From Gammaproteobacteria bacterium (lineage in GTDB: Bacteria > Pseudomonadota > Gammaproteobacteria > Thiohalomonadales > Thiohalomonadaceae): a DNA stretch of 46,442 bases. The notes under the pieces are model-generated. The model was not told the DNA's origin and ran no database searches. It saw only the letters and a program-made list of their open reading frames with translations. Numbering within the stretch: the first letter of the stretch is position 1; each line of letters begins with the position of its first letter. This document shows, in pieces, positions 10,023 through 21,100 of the stretch. The translations under genes were made by a program, and so were the position numbers. Location: the NCBI GenBank assembly GCA_003252455.1, contig QKED01000051.1, positions 1-46,442 of the forward strand. Reading direction: 5' to 3'.

Positions 10023-11213
10023 ATGACCGCCCCCGACCAACCCCTCACCCTCCTCGGCGGCCTCACCCCCACCGAGTTCCTGCGCGACTACTGGCAGCAG
10101 CGCCCCCTACTGGTGCGTGGTGCCTTCCCGGGCTTCATCTCACCCATAGCCCCCGACGAGCTGGCCGGGCTCTCCCTCGAAGAGGAGGTGGAGTCACGCC
10201 TGATCCTGGAAAAAGATGGCCCCACCCCGTGGCACCTCGAACACGGCCCCTTCAGTGAAGGGCGCTTCGAGGCCCTCCCCGCCAGCCACTGGACCCTGCT
10301 GTTGCAGGAGGCGAACAAGCACGTCCCCGAATTGGCGCTGCTGCAGGAGCCGTTCACCTTCATCCCCAACTGGCGCCTGGACGACGTGATGGTGAGCTAC
10401 GCCGCACCCGAAGGCACGGTGGGACCACATGCCGACAACTACGACGTCTTTCTGATCCAGGCCCACGGCACCCGTCGCTGGCAGATCAACACCACGGTCC
10501 CCACGGCCGACGACCTCCTACCCGGCCTGCCGCTGCGTATCCTGCGCGACTTCCGATCAGAACATGAGTGGGTCGTCGAGCCCGGCGACCTGCTCTACCT
10601 CCCCCCCGGGGTCGCCCATCACGGTGTTGCCCTGGAGGAGTGCATGACTATCTCGGTCGGCTTTCGCGCCCCCAGTGAGCAGGAGTTGCTCGCCGCCTGG
10701 GCCGCGGAGTGCGTGCACGCGCACGACCCCGAGCAGTTCTACAGCGACCCAGGGCTCGCCATGCAAGCCCATCCGGGTGCCCTGCACCCCGAAGCGCTGG
10801 CCAAGGTGCGCCACCTGATCCGCTCTCTGGCCGGTGACGATACGGCCATCGACCACTGGTTCGCACGGCACATCTCCGACCTGCGCCCGGGTCACTGGTT
10901 GCCCGAGCCGGAGGCGCCGCTCGACGGCCCCGGTTTTCTCGCCGCACTGGCACAGCACGGCGAGGTGTGGCGCAGCGAATACGCCCGCCACGCCTACCTC
11001 GATCACGACGAAAGGCGCACCCTCTACGTGGCCGGTGAGGCCTTCCCCTTGAGTCGCGAACTGGCCCCGTTGGCCGACCTCTACGCCGATCGACGCGTGA
11101 TCGACCAGACACGCCTCTCCCCCTGGTTCAGTTACGACGGCGCCCTCGATCTGTGGGTCGCCCTCTATAACCTGGGGGCGGTCTACTTCCCGATGGGCGA
11201 CGAGGAGGAGTAA
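10023..11213 (+). CDS. roxA: RoxA/YcfD-type ribosomal protein L16 arginine hydroxylase (cupin/JmjC)
   Basis: A 2-oxoglutarate/Fe(II) oxygenase of the cupin_4 family; the characterised homologue YcfD hydroxylates an arginine of ribosomal protein L16. The 396-residue protein is close to the usual length. The metal site is readable: HAD near residues 136-138 (His and Asp) and a distal His in PPGVAHHG near 199. The N-terminal segment LTPTEFLRDYWQQRPLLVRG is typical of this group. The C-terminal half (about 220-396) corresponds to the dimerisation and winged-helix part. Its place next to purB matches many Gammaproteobacteria. Its TAA stop overlaps the ATG of the next gene, which shows translational coupling. 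Confidence 0.9.
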   Translation: MTAPDQPLTLLGGLTPTEFLRDYWQQRPLLVRGAFPGFISPIAPDELAGLSLEEEVESRLILEKDGPTPWHLEHGPFSEGRFEALPASHWTLLLQEANKHVPELALLQEPFTFIPNWRLDDVMVSYAAPEGTVGPHADNYDVFLIQAHGTRRWQINTTVPTADDLLPGLPLRILRDFRSEHEWVVEPGDLLYLPPGVAHHGVALEECMTISVGFRAPSEQELLAAWAAECVHAHDPEQFYSDPGLAMQAHPGALHPEALAKVRHLIRSLAGDDTAIDHWFARHISDLRPGHWLPEPEAPLDGPGFLAALAQHGEVWRSEYARHAYLDHDERRTLYVAGEAFPLSRELAPLADLYADRRVIDQTRLSPWFSYDGALDLWVALYNLGAVYFPMGDEEE

Positions 11214-12187
11214 TGGCGGCGTTTCGGCTGCGCTGGGTCGCTTGGTCGCACTCCGCGGATCGTGACGCGCTGGGCCTCGTTCGCCGGCGTGTCTTCATCG
11301 AGGAGCAGCAGGTCCCCGAGGAGTTGGAGTGGGACGAACACGACAGTGTAAGCGACCACCTGCTCGCCGAGGATGAACATGGCACCCCAATCGGCTGCGC
11401 CCGCCTGTTGCCGGATTTTCACATCGGGCGCATGGCAGTGTTGCCGCCGTGGCGTGGCCAGGGGGTGGGTACCCGCCTGCTCGAACAGGCCATCTCGCGG
11501 TCCCGCGAACGAGGTGCCGAGGCGGTGGCACTCTGCGCGCAAACCCACGCCCAACCCTTCTACCAACGCTTTGGCTTCGTGAGTGAGGGGCTGCCCTATA
11601 TGGACGCCGGGATCCCCCATCGCGACATGCGACTCAGGCTGGTCAGCCCCACAGCGGTGCCGGTCGAGGGGCCGCCGGGCGAATTCGCCGGGCATCACCT
11701 CGGTCAGACCCACGCGGCCCTGCGCCTCGACCGGCGCCGCCACTACGAGGAGTTGCTGCTGCGCATGGCGCAACAGGCGACCCACCAGCTCTACATCTTC
11801 ACCCCGAGCCTCGACCCGTGGCTCTTCGCCAGTGAGGCGCTGCAACGCGCCTGCTTCGACCTGGCCAGACGCAGCCGCCGCAGCCACGTATTTTTGGTGG
11901 TACACGACACCCGGACGGCGGTGCAACAGGGCAGCCGCCTCATCGAGCTGGCGAAGAACCTCAGCTCCTATGTGCAGATCCGCAACCCCGGCGAGGAGCA
12001 TCGGGATGACCAGCGCACGCTGATCATCGCCGACCAGTGCGGTTACATCCTGCGCCGCGCACCAGGACGCTACGAGGGCGAGGCGGATTTCAACAATCCG
12101 CGCACCACCCAGCGTCACCTCGAATATTTCCAGCGCGTCTGGCAGTACGCCACCCCCGACCCCTACACCCGCAGTTACATCCTCTAG
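11213..12187 (+). CDS. GNAT N-acetyltransferase with C-terminal PLD-like (DUF7931-type) domain
   Basis: Residues 1-145 form a GNAT acetyltransferase domain of the ElaA/YitI-like kind, with the acetyl-CoA loop VLPPWRGQGVG near 77-87 and the end motif FYQRFGFVSEG. Residues about 155-324 form a second domain with an alternating alpha/beta pattern (LYIFTPSLDPWLF, VFLVVHDT, TLIIADQCGYILR), which resembles the phospholipase D fold but lacks the HKD catalytic motif. I assign it to the DUF7931 type from memory. The substrate is unknown. The start codon overlaps the roxA stop (TAATG), so it is co-translated with the hydroxylase. It converges on the MscS gene with a 4-base overlap. Confidence 0.8.
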   Translation: MAAFRLRWVAWSHSADRDALGLVRRRVFIEEQQVPEELEWDEHDSVSDHLLAEDEHGTPIGCARLLPDFHIGRMAVLPPWRGQGVGTRLLEQAISRSRERGAEAVALCAQTHAQPFYQRFGFVSEGLPYMDAGIPHRDMRLRLVSPTAVPVEGPPGEFAGHHLGQTHAALRLDRRRHYEELLLRMAQQATHQLYIFTPSLDPWLFASEALQRACFDLARRSRRSHVFLVVHDTRTAVQQGSRLIELAKNLSSYVQIRNPGEEHRDDQRTLIIADQCGYILRRAPGRYEGEADFNNPRTTQRHLEYFQRVWQYATPDPYTRSYIL

Positions 12188-13287
12188 CCCACGGGCACCT
12201 CACTGCCACTCAGGTGGACCCGGGTCGTGGGATAGGCGAACTGCGCCCCATTGGCCAGCACGATCGCCACCACCTTGAGCATCACATCCTGCTTGATCGC
12301 GTGAAACTTCACCCACTCGGTGGTGTGGGTGAAGGTGTAGATGAAGAACTCCAGCGCCGAGGGGGCAAAGGTGTCGAGATTGACGATGAGCGTCTGGCCA
12401 CTGTCGATCTCAGGGTGCCCGCGCAACATCTCCACCACCTGCTCGATGATCACCGCCACCTTATCCGCGTCCTCATAGCGCAGGCCTACGCGTTCATGGA
12501 TACGCCGATGGAGCATGCGCGATGGGTTCTCCACCGCGATGGTGGTGAAGGTGGAGTTGGGCAGATAGAGCGGGCGCTTGTCGAAGGTGCGGATGGTGGT
12601 ACGACGCCAGCCGATATGCTCTACCGTACCCTCGATCTTGCGGTCGGGCGAGCGGATCCAATCCCCCACGGCGAAGGGACGATCCAGGTAGACCATCAGG
12701 CCACCGAAGAAGTTGGCCAGCAGGTCCTTGGCGGCGAAACCGACGGCAATACCACCGACCCCACCGAAGGCGAGCACGCCGGAGATGCTGAAGCCGAGCG
12801 ACTGCAGCGCCACCAACACCGCCGTGATGGTCACCGAGATGCGCAACAACTTGGTGACCGCATCGACCGTGGTGCGATCCAGCCGTTCGTTGCGCGCCGT
12901 GGCGCGCAGTTGCAGATTCACCTCCACCTCGCTAATGAGGCGATTGAGGAACCAGGCGAGGGTGACGATCACCCCGAGCGTGCGCACCGGCCCTACGGCA
13001 TCGAAGATGGTGGCCTCGGTGCGATGGGCGACGATATCGGCGGCGAAGGTGATGCCGATGACCCAGATGAACGGCGTCACGGGGCGCTGCAGCGCAGTGA
13101 CGATGGACTGTTTCCACATGTCCTTCTCCGCCCCGATGAGGTCATCGTAGCGCTGCAACAGGCGGCGCTGGAGCAGGTCGACGGTGAGCGCCAGGGTGAC
13201 GACGATGAACACCTGGATGGCCAAGGCCGTGAGTCCCTCAGCACCGAACCAGATCAGCGGCTGCTGCAACAGCGTCTCGAACTCCAT
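12184..13287 (-). CDS. MscS-family mechanosensitive channel
   Basis: A small-conductance mechanosensitive channel family protein of 367 residues. It has four or five membrane segments in the first 190 residues, and a pore-lining helix rich in Gly and Ala (FGGVGGIAVGFAAKDLLANF). Next come the beta domain signature (YLDRPFAVGDWI) and a cytosolic alpha/beta domain to the end. It is longer than E. coli MscS (286 residues) because of extra N-terminal helices, like YbdG/YnaI-type channels. It probably releases ions or osmolytes on hypo-osmotic shock. ATG at 13287 has AGGAGAG upstream. Its TAG overlaps the stop of the convergent GNAT gene. Confidence 0.88.
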   Translation of the reverse strand: MEFETLLQQPLIWFGAEGLTALAIQVFIVVTLALTVDLLQRRLLQRYDDLIGAEKDMWKQSIVTALQRPVTPFIWVIGITFAADIVAHRTEATIFDAVGPVRTLGVIVTLAWFLNRLISEVEVNLQLRATARNERLDRTTVDAVTKLLRISVTITAVLVALQSLGFSISGVLAFGGVGGIAVGFAAKDLLANFFGGLMVYLDRPFAVGDWIRSPDRKIEGTVEHIGWRRTTIRTFDKRPLYLPNSTFTTIAVENPSRMLHRRIHERVGLRYEDADKVAVIIEQVVEMLRGHPEIDSGQTLIVNLDTFAPSALEFFIYTFTHTTEWVKFHAIKQDVMLKVVAIVLANGAQFAYPTTRVHLSGSEVPVG

Positions 13288-13542
13288 AACTCTCCTCCTG
13301 TTTCAATCAGCGCACGATGATACTGGATGCCAACCGCGCGGCATAAAAAGCACGCCTCCAGCCGCCAACAGCGGAACTCGCTGCACCCCGCCTCCCCCTC
13401 GGGTAGATAACCACCTCCGTGTGTCAGGGTGCGCCACTATTCACCGACCCACCCATGCCACACCACTCATCGCGCCCCTGCCCGCCCCGCCACCGCGGTT
13501 TTTGCGCGTAGCCCCGAGCGGGCGCTTCTCACCCCTGTGTAC
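13288..13542. other. Non-coding stretch between mscS-like gene and repeat element B
   Basis: I see no gene here. The mscS promoter should lie in its first 100 bases. A small palindrome (CCCTGT-GT-ACAGGG, 13533-13546) abuts the left end of repeat element B. With the element and the folD leader the gene-free interval is 528 bases. Confidence 0.45.
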
Positions 13543-13736
13543 AGGGCAAGCGCATACTTTTGCCACAGAGGCACGGTGGCGGCGCAGTGGTACAGCACAG
13601 GCGCAATTGGCGTTCGAAGCGAACGCCTCCACTACGTGGGTAGCCTTGCCCGTGCGCCAATACCCGCCAATCGCCGTGTTCTCTGCGCCTCCGCGGCTAG
13701 ACTTCGGCCGTTTTGGGCAAAGCATGCGGTTGCCCT
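13543..13736 (+). repeat. Repeat element B: MITE-like palindromic element upstream of folD
   Basis: About 194 bases bounded by near-perfect terminal inverted repeats: the left end 13543-13564 contains CGCATACTTTTGCC, and the right end 13715-13736 contains GGGCAAAGCATGCG. Inside, GCCACAGAGGCAC (13562-13574) pairs imperfectly with GCGCCTCCGCGGC (about 13685-13697). The internal part also aligns with element A (for example GGTAGCCTTGCCCGTGCGCC here). No coding capacity is seen. It ends 79 bases before the folD start codon. Confidence 0.75.
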
Positions 13737-13815
13737 GCCCCTGCGTAGCGTGCGCATGGCGCACACACGCCGTGCGTGCGAAAATAGGCGTTTTTCCACC
13801 ACGGGGGTTGGGCAC

Positions 13816-14679
13816 ATGAGCGCGAAGATCATCGATGGCAAGGCAGTGGCGGCGGAGATCCGTGCCGACCTGAGGGCACGGGTGGAGGCGCGCATCGCAC
13901 GCGGCGAGCGGGTCCCCGGTCTGGCGGTGATCCTGGTCGGCTCCGACCCTGCCTCGCAGGTCTATGTGGCGCACAAGCGCAAGGATTGCGCCGAGGTGGG
14001 GATCCACTCCTATGCCCATGACCTGCCCGCCGACACCCAGGAGGAGGCGCTGCTCACCCTCATCGACGAGTTGAACTGGCGCGACAACGTCGACGGCATC
14101 CTGGTGCAGTTGCCACTGCCCAAGCACATCGACGCCGACAAGGTGATCGGGCGTATCCACCCCGACAAAGATGTGGACGGCTTCCACCCTTACAACATCG
14201 GTCGCCTGGCGCTGAAGATGCCCCTGCTGCGCCCTTGCACACCACGTGGCGTGATGACCCTTCTGGAGCGCACCGGACTACCGCTGAAGGGGCTGGATGC
14301 CGTAGTCGTCGGCGCCTCTAACATCGTCGGGCGCCCCATGGCCCTGGAGCTACTGCTAGCCGGCTGCACCGTCACCGTCTGCCATAGTAAAACCGTCGAC
14401 CTGCCCGAGAAGGTCGCACGCGCCGACCTGGTGGTGGCCGCCGTGGGCATCCCCGAGATGGTCAAGGGGGCGTGGATCAAGCCCGGCGCCATCGTCATCG
14501 ATGTCGGCATCAACCGTGACCCTGAGAGCGGTAAGCTCATCGGCGATGTGGAGTACGCCGCCGCTGCCGAGCGCGCCGCCTGGATCACCCCGGTACCCGG
14601 GGGGGTCGGCCCTATGACCCGCGCGACACTGCTGCAGAACACCCTCGACGCCGCCGACGAGCTGCACAAGCGCAACTGA
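13816..14679 (+). CDS. folD: FolD bifunctional methylene-THF dehydrogenase/cyclohydrolase
   Basis: Interconverts 5,10-methylene-, 5,10-methenyl- and 10-formyl-tetrahydrofolate with NADP+, feeding purine and formyl-Met synthesis in the cytosol. The protein of 287 residues matches the family length. It shows the active-site segment [15 protein letters not shown] with Tyr and Lys, [10 protein letters not shown], the NADP-binding [11 protein letters not shown], and the closing [11 protein letters not shown] chose ATG at 13816 because the family begins there (MSAKIIDGK), although the upstream GGGGG is only a fair ribosome site. Upstream open frame runs into repeat element B and is not coding. rlmKL follows after 56 bases on the same strand. 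Confidence 0.96.
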   Translation: MSAKIIDGKAVAAEIRADLRARVEARIARGERVPGLAVILVGSDPASQVYVAHKRKDCAEVGIHSYAHDLPADTQEEALLTLIDELNWRDNVDGILVQLPLPKHIDADKVIGRIHPDKDVDGFHPYNIGRLALKMPLLRPCTPRGVMTLLERTGLPLKGLDAVVVGASNIVGRPMALELLLAGCTVTVCHSKTVDLPEKVARADLVVAAVGIPEMVKGAWIKPGAIVIDVGINRDPESGKLIGDVEYAAAAERAAWITPVPGGVGPMTRATLLQNTLDAADELHKRN

Positions 14680-14735
14680 GCACCCGGTCAGTCGGCGCTT
14701 GCCTGACCCCTTTCCCCCTCCCGCGCGAGACACCC

Positions 14736-16955
14736 ATGCCCACACTCGACCTCTTCGCCACCGCCCCCAAGGGGATCGAGCCGCTGCTCGCCGACGAATT
14801 GACCGCACTCGGCGCCGAGCGGGTGCGTGCCGTGCGCGCCGGTGTGGAGTTTCAGGGTGACCTCGCCACCGCCTACCGCGCCTGCCTCTGGTCGCGTCTG
14901 GCCAACCGCATCCTGATGCCGCTGACACAGTTCCGTGCCGAGGGTCCCGAGGCACTCTATGACGGTGTCAGTAGCGTCGATTGGCTTGCGTTAATGGGGC
15001 CTGAGGCGAGTCTGGCGGTCGACTTTACCAGTGTGCGCTCGGCCATCACCCACAGCCATTTCGGCGCCCTCAAGGTGAAGGACGCCATCGTCGACCAACT
15101 GCGTGCCGCCACCGGCACCCGTCCGAGCATCGACACCACACAACCCGATATCCGCGTCAACTGCTTCATCCACCACGACCGCGCCAGCCTGGCCCTCGAC
15201 CTCTCCGGTGAGAGCCTGCACCGGCGCGGCTACCGCCTCGATGGCGTGGTCGCCCCGCTCAAAGAGAATCTGGCCGCCGCAATCCTCGTCCGCGCCGGTT
15301 GGCCAGCGTTGGCGGCGCGTGGCGCCCCGCTCATCGATCCCATGTGTGGTTCCGGTACCCTGCCTATCGAGGCGGCGCTGATGGCCGGTGATCAGGCACC
15401 GGGGCTGCTGCGCGCGCACTACGGCTTTCTCGCCTGGCGCGGTCATGACCCGCAGCTGTGGCAAAACCTGCGCCAGGAGGCACACGCCAGACGCGCGGCC
15501 GGCCTCGCGCGAATCCCACCGATCCAGGGCTTCGACCTCTCGCACCGTGCCATCGAGAGCGCGCAACAGAATGCCGAGCGCGCAGGCCTCGGCACCAAGG
15601 TACTGTTCACTGTGCAGACACTTAACGACCTCCGGCGCCCATCCCAGAGCGAGGGGCTGATGGTGGTTAATCCGCCCTATGGTGAGCGCCTCGGTGAGGT
15701 AGAGTCGCTCAAACGCCTCTACCAGGAGATGGGGGCGCAACTGAAGCGCGACTTCGGCGGCTGGCACTTCTCCCTCTTCACCGGTAACCCGGACCTCCAG
15801 GTGGGGCTCAAGCCGGAGCGTAGCTACACCCTCTATAACGGCGCCATCGAGTGTCGCCTGCTCAACTTCCAACTGCACGCCCAACGCCCCGTCGAGGGCG
15901 AGCGACGCGAGCGCAAGGCCCCCCCGGCACCCGAATTGAGCGAGGGTGCGCAGATGCTCGCCAACCGCCTGCGCAAGAACCACAAAAAGCTCGCCAAGTG
16001 GCTCCAGCAGGAGGCTATCGACTGCTATCGCCTCTACGACGCCGACCTGCCCGAATACGCCCTGGCCATCGACCTCTATCAGAGCGAGCGCCTCTGGGCC
16101 CACCTACAGGAGTATCAGGCGCCCAAGAGCATCGATGAGGAGAAAGCCGCCGCCCGTGTACAAGAGGCCGTGGCGGCGGTGCGTGCCGTGTTCGAACTGG
16201 CCCCGGCACAGGTGATCCTCAAGCAGCGCCTGCGCCAGAAGGGCAAGGCGCAGTATCAACCCCTGGGCAAGCACGGCCAGTTCCACACCGTGCAGGAGTA
16301 TGGGGTCAGCCTGCTGGTCAACTTCACCGACTACCTGGATACCGGCCTGTTTCTCGACCACCGCCCCGTGCGCCACTTCATCCAGGCACGCGCCCAAGGC
16401 AAGCGCTTCCTCAATCTCTTTTGCTATACCGGTAGTGCTACCGTGCATGCCGCCGTAGGTGGGGCGGCCAGCTCCACCAGTGTCGACCTGTCGCAGACCT
16501 ATCTCGATTGGGCCCAGCGCAACCTGGCGCTCAACCTGAGCGATACACGCCGCCACGAGATCATCCGTGCCGACTGCCTCGACTGGCTACGCGAAGAGGC
16601 GGGACGACCCTTGCGCGAGCGTCGCCAGTACGATCTGATCTTTCTCGACCCACCGACCTTCTCCAACTCCAAGCGCATGCAGGGGGTGTTCGATGTACAG
16701 CGCGACCATGTACGTATCATCGGCTGGGCAAGCAGGCTTCTGGCCGAGGGGGGCGAACTGATCTTCTCGACCAACCATCGCCGCTTCGAGCTCGACACCC
16801 TACAGCTCGAACGCGAGGGTGCACTGGTCGAGGACCTCAGCCAACAGACCCTGCCCCGCGACTTCGAGCGCAATCAGAAGATCCACCACTGCTGGCGCAT
16901 CCGCGTCGAACCACGCGCACCGCGTGTGTTTCGCATCGAACACCGCGAGGAGTGA
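14736..16955 (+). CDS. rlmL: Bifunctional 23S rRNA methyltransferase RlmKL (m7G2069 / m2G2445)
   Basis: A 739-residue fused enzyme that methylates two guanines in 23S rRNA; the size agrees with E. coli RlmKL (about 700). The N-terminal part has a THUMP RNA-binding domain (about 40-155). The RlmL methyltransferase domain follows, with the SAM segment DPMCGSGTLPIEAALMA and catalytic NPPYGERLGE near residues 310-320. The RlmK half starts near residue 400 and shows FLNLFCYTGSATVHAA, followed by DLIFLDPPTFSNSKRM. Both active-site motifs look intact. It lies downstream of folD on the same strand and may be read with it. Confidence 0.96.
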   Translation: MPTLDLFATAPKGIEPLLADELTALGAERVRAVRAGVEFQGDLATAYRACLWSRLANRILMPLTQFRAEGPEALYDGVSSVDWLALMGPEASLAVDFTSVRSAITHSHFGALKVKDAIVDQLRAATGTRPSIDTTQPDIRVNCFIHHDRASLALDLSGESLHRRGYRLDGVVAPLKENLAAAILVRAGWPALAARGAPLIDPMCGSGTLPIEAALMAGDQAPGLLRAHYGFLAWRGHDPQLWQNLRQEAHARRAAGLARIPPIQGFDLSHRAIESAQQNAERAGLGTKVLFTVQTLNDLRRPSQSEGLMVVNPPYGERLGEVESLKRLYQEMGAQLKRDFGGWHFSLFTGNPDLQVGLKPERSYTLYNGAIECRLLNFQLHAQRPVEGERRERKAPPAPELSEGAQMLANRLRKNHKKLAKWLQQEAIDCYRLYDADLPEYALAIDLYQSERLWAHLQEYQAPKSIDEEKAAARVQEAVAAVRAVFELAPAQVILKQRLRQKGKAQYQPLGKHGQFHTVQEYGVSLLVNFTDYLDTGLFLDHRPVRHFIQARAQGKRFLNLFCYTGSATVHAAVGGAASSTSVDLSQTYLDWAQRNLALNLSDTRRHEIIRADCLDWLREEAGRPLRERRQYDLIFLDPPTFSNSKRMQGVFDVQRDHVRIIGWASRLLAEGGELIFSTNHRRFELDTLQLEREGALVEDLSQQTLPRDFERNQKIHHCWRIRVEPRAPRVFRIEHREE

Positions 16956-17081
16956 CTCAGGGTGGGGCGGTGCCAGTTGCGCCCCCAGGAAGTCGTGGTT
17001 GCCACTCCAGGCTCCTCCTTAGACGGGAGCCCCTCAGCGCAACCACAAAACTCGCACAGACCATCCAGGCGCCACCTAACC

Positions 17082-17468
17082 ATGTCGACCCGACACCTGC
17101 TCCTCGCCCTCGCTCTCCTGCTCACCACCGCATGTAGCCTGCCGGTGCAGCGCTCGTCGACGCACGTAGACCATCTGGTGATCTGCTGGCTGAAGCAGCC
17201 AGGCAATGCGGCCGACCTGGAGGCGATTCACGCCAGCGCCGAACGCCTACGTGCGATCCCTGGGGTAGTCGATATCGTGGTCAGCACTCCGCTCGCCAGT
17301 GAGCGTGCAGTGGTCGATGCCAGCTTCGACATCGCCGTACGTGTCGTTTTGCGTGATAGTGCGTCGCTCGATTACTACCAGACTCACCCGATCCACCTGC
17401 GCGAGGCTGCCGAGATCCTACGTCCACGGGTGAGCAAAGTGCTGATTTACGACCTACAGATACGGTAA
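17082..17468 (+). CDS. Putative lipoprotein with Dabb (stress-responsive A/B barrel) domain
   Basis: The protein of 128 residues starts with a short signal (RHLLLALALLLTTAC) and a Cys at position 18, suggesting a lipoprotein anchored in the envelope; the -3 residue is Thr rather than the usual Leu, so lipidation is likely but not sure. Residues 27-128 match the Dabb fold: VDHLVICWLK at the first strand, an internal helix LEAIHASAERLRAIPGV, and DYYQTHPIHLREAAEIL at the end. Stand-alone Dabb domains are dimeric and function is mostly unknown. ATG at 17082 was chosen because the signal begins there. It lies 126 bases after rlmKL. Confidence 0.75.
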   Translation: MSTRHLLLALALLLTTACSLPVQRSSTHVDHLVICWLKQPGNAADLEAIHASAERLRAIPGVVDIVVSTPLASERAVVDASFDIAVRVVLRDSASLDYYQTHPIHLREAAEILRPRVSKVLIYDLQIR

Positions 17469-17711
17469 AAGAACTTACATATTTGCCATACCTGTCTACA
17501 TCCCGTCTCTCTCGGTTGCTGAGCTAACTCACTGAAGTGGTACATCGCACTGGGTCAAAGTGCCTCAACACACCCCGATTGCGCGAATCGGGTCACAGAT
17601 TTCACATATAGGTCATTTTCCTACACACCCATCAGTATAAGGCCCTTCAGATATACATCGAGTGATCGCAAACTCTGCTCAACAATTCACTGAACAGAGA
17701 GGAATATCACC

Positions 17712-18089
17712 ATGTACCGCACTGCAATCGCCCTGGTTTTTGCCGGTCTGGGTCTGACCACCACCGCCTTCGCCGACGACTTTGCCTCCAACACCTACAT
17801 GGCCGAAGACCATCAGGCCTCCATCGCTGGCTGGCAGGAGTCCGTCGAGCAGGTCATCATCTCCCTGAGTGAGGCACAACGTGCCGGTGACCAGGAGGCC
17901 GCCAGTAAGCTCGCCGCCCACCTGCGTCAAGGCGAAAAGGTCCTCTACTCCCTGCGCCACTACAACCCCTATACGGGCCAGGTCGAGCCCGAGAATATGG
18001 TGCGCTTCACCGATGAAGGTGTGGTCGTAGAACCCGCCACCGGCTTTGCCAGCAACGACGAAATGACCGAGCTGAGCCCCAAGAGCTGA
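17712..18089 (+). CDS. Small periplasmic protein of unknown function
   Basis: I do not recognise this family. The product is 125 residues: a typical Sec signal peptide in residues 1-21 (cleavage after AFA), then a soluble, acidic mature protein. A helical central part (about 35-75, SVEQVIISLSEAQRAGDQEAASKLAAHLRQ) is followed by YNPYTGQVEPENMVRFTDEG. A good ribosome site (AGAGGAAT) precedes ATG at 17712. A 243-base upstream gap is AT-richer than the genes and should hold its promoter. It ends upstream of a strong hairpin terminator shared with the convergent DUF2914 gene. Confidence 0.75.
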   Translation: MYRTAIALVFAGLGLTTTAFADDFASNTYMAEDHQASIAGWQESVEQVIISLSEAQRAGDQEAASKLAAHLRQGEKVLYSLRHYNPYTGQVEPENMVRFTDEGVVVEPATGFASNDEMTELSPKS

Positions 18090-18093
18090 GCGC

Positions 18094-18122
18094 GACGGCA
18101 AGGTAGTCGCCCGGTTGCCGTC
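18094..18122 (+). other. Inverted repeat just after the small periplasmic gene
   Basis: An 8-bp perfect stem (GACGGCAA 18094-18101 with TTGCCGTC 18115-18122) and 13-base loop start 4 bases after the stop codon. No T-run follows; a 3'-end stability role is possible. Confidence 0.35.
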
Positions 18123-18241
18123 ACGCAGCCGAGCAGCTGCCATGCAGACCTCTCTATCAGCCCCTGCCGGGCGAGGCTGTCGATGACAACCGAGACGCCC
18201 TCTGCTCAGTGACCGTCACACGGAAGCGTGGCATGTAACAA

Positions 18242-18272
18242 AAAAGCCCGATTCTCGATGAATCGGGCTTTT
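18242..18272. terminator. Bidirectional intrinsic terminator
   Basis: A 13-bp perfect stem (18242-18254 with 18260-18272) around a 5-base TCGAT loop, flanked by A-runs on the left and T-runs on the right, so it works as an intrinsic terminator on both strands. It separates the plus-strand small periplasmic gene from the convergent DUF2914 gene. Confidence 0.95.
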
Positions 18273-18324
18273 GCTTTTTATACTCCCCCAGACCCTTATG
18301 GGCGGGGGAGTAGAGTAGGCTGGA

Positions 18325-18741
18325 TTACTTGTAATTGACGCTGCTGCTACCGAGCACGCAACCGTCCGCACCAACCACCTTGACCATCCACCAGCCACTG
18401 CTCAGGTGGTCCACTTGCTTGCTACTCCAGGAGCGCCAGCGGTCGGCCTGGACCTTCAGCGGGACCTCAGCGACTACCTCGCCATCATGGGACCACTCAT
18501 AGGTGAAAGAGGCACCGGTGGCGCCCTGGATCTCGGTGAAGTAGTAGAGACGCTCCAGACCACTAGGGATCGCAGAGAGCTCGTCCGCAGGCTCGCGGTT
18601 GACTACGTTGGTAGAGAACTGGCCACGCACCAAGGTGCCCAGTTCATCGCTACAGGCGAGGTCTTCGGCCCACACCTTGGTGGCGCCAAAGGCGAGACCG
18701 ATCACCAGGCCCAGGGTGGTCATCTTCATATTCGCGATCAT
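18325..18741 (-). CDS. Exported DUF2914-domain protein
   Basis: The protein of 138 residues has an N-terminal signal-like segment (TTLGLVIGLAFGATKVWA, residues 7-24), then a domain resembling DUF2914. This domain shows FSTNVVNREPADEL, LYYFTEIQGATG, FTYEWSHDGEVVAEVPL and SGWWMVKVVGADG, a beta-rich pattern of Trp and Tyr. DUF2914 proteins are usually exported or membrane-linked and function is not known. I chose ATG at 18741 because GGAG is 7 bases upstream; the ATG at 18756 has no such site. It is transcribed towards the shared bidirectional terminator. Confidence 0.75.
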   Translation of the reverse strand: MIANMKMTTLGLVIGLAFGATKVWAEDLACSDELGTLVRGQFSTNVVNREPADELSAIPSGLERLYYFTEIQGATGASFTYEWSHDGEVVAEVPLKVQADRWRSWSSKQVDHLSSGWWMVKVVGADGCVLGSSSVNYK

Positions 18742-18921
18742 CACACGCTCCATGATTACTGAGGAATTGTTCTTCGACCTGGTCGAATAACCCAAGTCTG
18801 TGACCCCAGTCTGCATTAGTGCAGCGTGAGAAAGTGTGAACCCGCCTTCAACCCCCACCGTTAGGCCTATCTTTTGCTTGAAGCGTGAACCGGGTCTTGT
18901 CGCAAGCGTGACCCCCTCGGC

Positions 18922-20952
<2,031 letters not shown>

Positions 20953-20958
20953 GCCCCC

Positions 20959-20964
20959 AGTATA
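20959..20964 (-). promoter_or_regulatory. Probable -10 box of the thiC promoter
   Basis: TATACT on the minus strand lies a few bases before the riboswitch, at the right distance for a transcript that starts at the aptamer's 5' side. I do not see a convincing -35 hexamer at 16-18 bases. Confidence 0.4.
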
Positions 20965-21100
20965 GTGTATCGACCGGGGCAAGGATATAACTGCGTATAA
21001 CAGTAAGTTATTCTATCTAGGCTGATCACTTGCTCTTGCTTATCAAACCCCTTAACCTCCAGCCACTTACGCTAGCCCACCAAGACCTGGACTCAACAAC

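Noticed and set aside
12037-13320. 427-codon plus-strand frame opposite the MscS gene
   Set aside because: Shadow of the channel gene; low-complexity composition and no ribosome site.
14991-16103. 370-codon minus-strand frame opposite rlmKL
   Set aside because: Antisense shadow; rlmKL motifs on the plus strand are complete.
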